NCBI GenBank assembly: GCA_031254735.1 | Contig: JAIRTU010000114.1 | Location: 1 to 7,709 of the forward strand | Length of the DNA: 7,709 nt | Origin: Bacteroidales bacterium | GTDB lineage: Bacteria > Bacteroidota > Bacteroidia > Bacteroidales > WCHB1-69 | Direction: 5' to 3' | Part shown: piece after piece, positions 6,545-7,709 of the stretch | Layout: the number at the start of each line of letters is the position of its first letter | How positions within the stretch are numbered: position 1 is the stretch's first letter | Made by a program: the position numbers and the translations under genes | Notes under the pieces: model-generated | What the model saw: the letters and a program-made list of their open reading frames with translations, nothing else | The model's database searches: none | What the model was told of the DNA's origin: nothing

Positions 6545-7666
6545 ATGAAATATAAAATACCATTTCTACCATTAGATAAAGATGTGGAAACAAAAGTTGT
6601 TTTGCGTCAGCTAAACTCTGCCAATCGAAAATTAGCAGAGTTAAAAGGAGTGGCTTTAACTATTCCAAATGAAAATATTCTTATTAACACGTTGATTTTG
6701 CAAGAAGCAAAAGACAGTTCTGCTGTGGAAAATATCGTTACCACACACGACGATATATATAAGGCAGGATTAGATATGAAAAACATAATAGTCTCGGCTG
6801 CAGCAAAAGAGGTGGTTAACTATGCGGAAGCATTACGGTATGGGTTTCAACTTATCAGAAAAAACAAAATTCTCACAAATAACAATATCAAAGATATTCA
6901 AAGGAAACTTGAAAACAACACTGCGGGATTTCGTTCTGTGCCGGGAACAACTTTGAAAAATCAAATGGGAGAAGTTGTTTATACTCCGCCGCAGGATAAA
7001 AGAGAGATAGAAGATTACATGGAAAACTTGCAGGTATTTATAAATGATAATTCTGTATGTGATCTTGATCCGCTGATAAAAATGGCTCTCATTCATCATC
7101 AATTTGAAAGTATTCACCCTTTTTATGACGGAAATGGAAGAACAGGGCGGATTATCAATGTGTTATATTTGGTAATCAACGAATTGCTCGATTTGCCCAT
7201 TTTATATTTAAGTCGCTATATTATTTCAAACAAAGTGGAATATTATCAACTTATTCAGCAAGTGCGTGATACAGACAATTGGGAGGCGTGGATTCTGTTT
7301 ATTTTGAAAGGTGTGGAAGAAACGGCTCAACAAACAATAGAATTAGTTAAAGGTATTTCAGAACTGATGCAAGAGTATAAATTCAAAATTAGAAAGGTAC
7401 TCAAAAAATCTTATAGTCATGAGCTTTTAAACAATTTATTCAGCCACCCTTATACTAAAATAGAATTTGTAATGACCGATGTTGACGTTTCTCGTCTTAC
7501 TGCAACATCTTATTTGAACAAACTTGTCGAAGAAAAACTGTTATTCAAGTTAAAATCAGGAAAATACAACTATTATCTAAACATGCGTTTAATTGATTTG
7601 TTGAAGAATAGCAGTGATGATTTGCGAAACAAAAACATGGCACAAATAGAATCTGTAAACGCATAA
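6545..7666 (+). CDS. Fic-domain protein AMP-transferase with Fic_N and winged-helix domains
   Basis: Fic enzymes usually transfer AMP from ATP to a Ser, Thr or Tyr of a target protein. With the start at 6545 the product is 373 residues. A Fic_N-type helical region covers about 10-80 and contains SSAVEN (58-63), an [S/T]xxxE[G/N] inhibitory helix motif whose E62 would block productive ATP binding. The flap lies near 129-150 (ending YTPPQ). The catalytic motif HPFYDGNGRTGR (191-202) is complete, with H191, D195, N197, R199 and R202. A winged-helix-like region follows at about 292-345. I prefer the ATG at 6545 because AGGA precedes it (6537-6540) and MKYKIPFLPL is a natural family start; the ATG at 6524 would add seven residues without a clear ribosome site. 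The gene is more AT-rich than mutY and has its own promoter. Its target is unknown. Confidence 0.93.
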   Translation: MKYKIPFLPLDKDVETKVVLRQLNSANRKLAELKGVALTIPNENILINTLILQEAKDSSAVENIVTTHDDIYKAGLDMKNIIVSAAAKEVVNYAEALRYGFQLIRKNKILTNNNIKDIQRKLENNTAGFRSVPGTTLKNQMGEVVYTPPQDKREIEDYMENLQVFINDNSVCDLDPLIKMALIHHQFESIHPFYDGNGRTGRIINVLYLVINELLDLPILYLSRYIISNKVEYYQLIQQVRDTDNWEAWILFILKGVEETAQQTIELVKGISELMQEYKFKIRKVLKKSYSHELLNNLFSHPYTKIEFVMTDVDVSRLTATSYLNKLVEEKLLFKLKSGKYNYYLNMRLIDLLKNSSDDLRNKNMAQIESVNA

Positions 7667-7674
7667 AACTATAC

Positions 7675-7709
7675 ATGAGTAAAATAACATATATAGAAAA
7701 TGGCAAAAA
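7675..7709 (+). CDS. possible start of a downstream gene (partial)
   Basis: An ATG 8 bp after the fic stop opens a frame that stays open to the window edge and begins MSKITYIENGK. The short gap suggests an operon with fic. Eleven codons are too few to identify a product, and no ribosome site is visible. Confidence 0.35.
   Translation, partial: MSKITYIENGK

Noticed and set aside
6545..7666. Classical two-gene toxin-antitoxin reading of fic (FicT/FicA)
   Set aside because: The inhibitory motif is encoded within the Fic protein itself, and the leader upstream is too short for an antitoxin gene.

Overview
The window reads as chromosomal DNA of a Bacteroidota (Bacteroidetes) bacterium, probably of the order Bacteroidales. 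Three upstream regions carry the same octamer, TATCTTTG, which fits the TAnnTTTG -7 element used by the primary sigma factor of this phylum. Strong Shine-Dalgarno sequences are mostly absent, and the protein sequences fit the phylum. The species cannot be named from this sequence. Layout from left to right: (1) Positions 1-172 hold a possible 3' tail of a plus-strand gene that starts outside the window, then a strong hairpin at 62-115. (2) Positions 173 to about 2496, minus strand, are a two-gene surface-glycan operon. An O-antigen ligase/polymerase family membrane protein comes first. A non-hydrolysing UDP-sugar 2-epimerase (WecB/WbpI type) follows, overlapping it by 4 bp. (3) Positions 2497-2648 are a divergent promoter region. 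(4) Positions 2649-6275, plus strand, hold an 859-residue secreted TPR-like protein of unknown function. It is directly abutted (TAAATG) by mutY, the adenine DNA glycosylase of the oxidised-guanine repair system. (5) Positions 6276-6523 contain a 104-bp dispersed-repeat-like element with 20-bp terminal inverted repeats and an internal 9-nt periodicity, then a well-formed Bacteroidota promoter and a short leader with a 15-bp palindrome. (6) Positions 6545-7666 encode a Fic-domain AMP-transferase with an intact active site, an N-terminal auto-inhibitory motif and a C-terminal winged helix. A possible further gene starts 8 bp later and runs off the window. How the genes relate: the left operon supplies an activated N-acetylated sugar nucleotide and a membrane enzyme that transfers or polymerises lipid-linked glycan, so it belongs to LPS or surface-polysaccharide assembly. 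The TPR protein and MutY are probably co-transcribed, with no evident functional link. The Fic gene is visibly more AT-rich than mutY and sits just behind the repeat, which suggests an accessory gene on its own promoter. No wholly new multi-gene system is evident. The least explained items are the 104-bp repeat, the fic leader palindrome and the coupled TPR-mutY pair.
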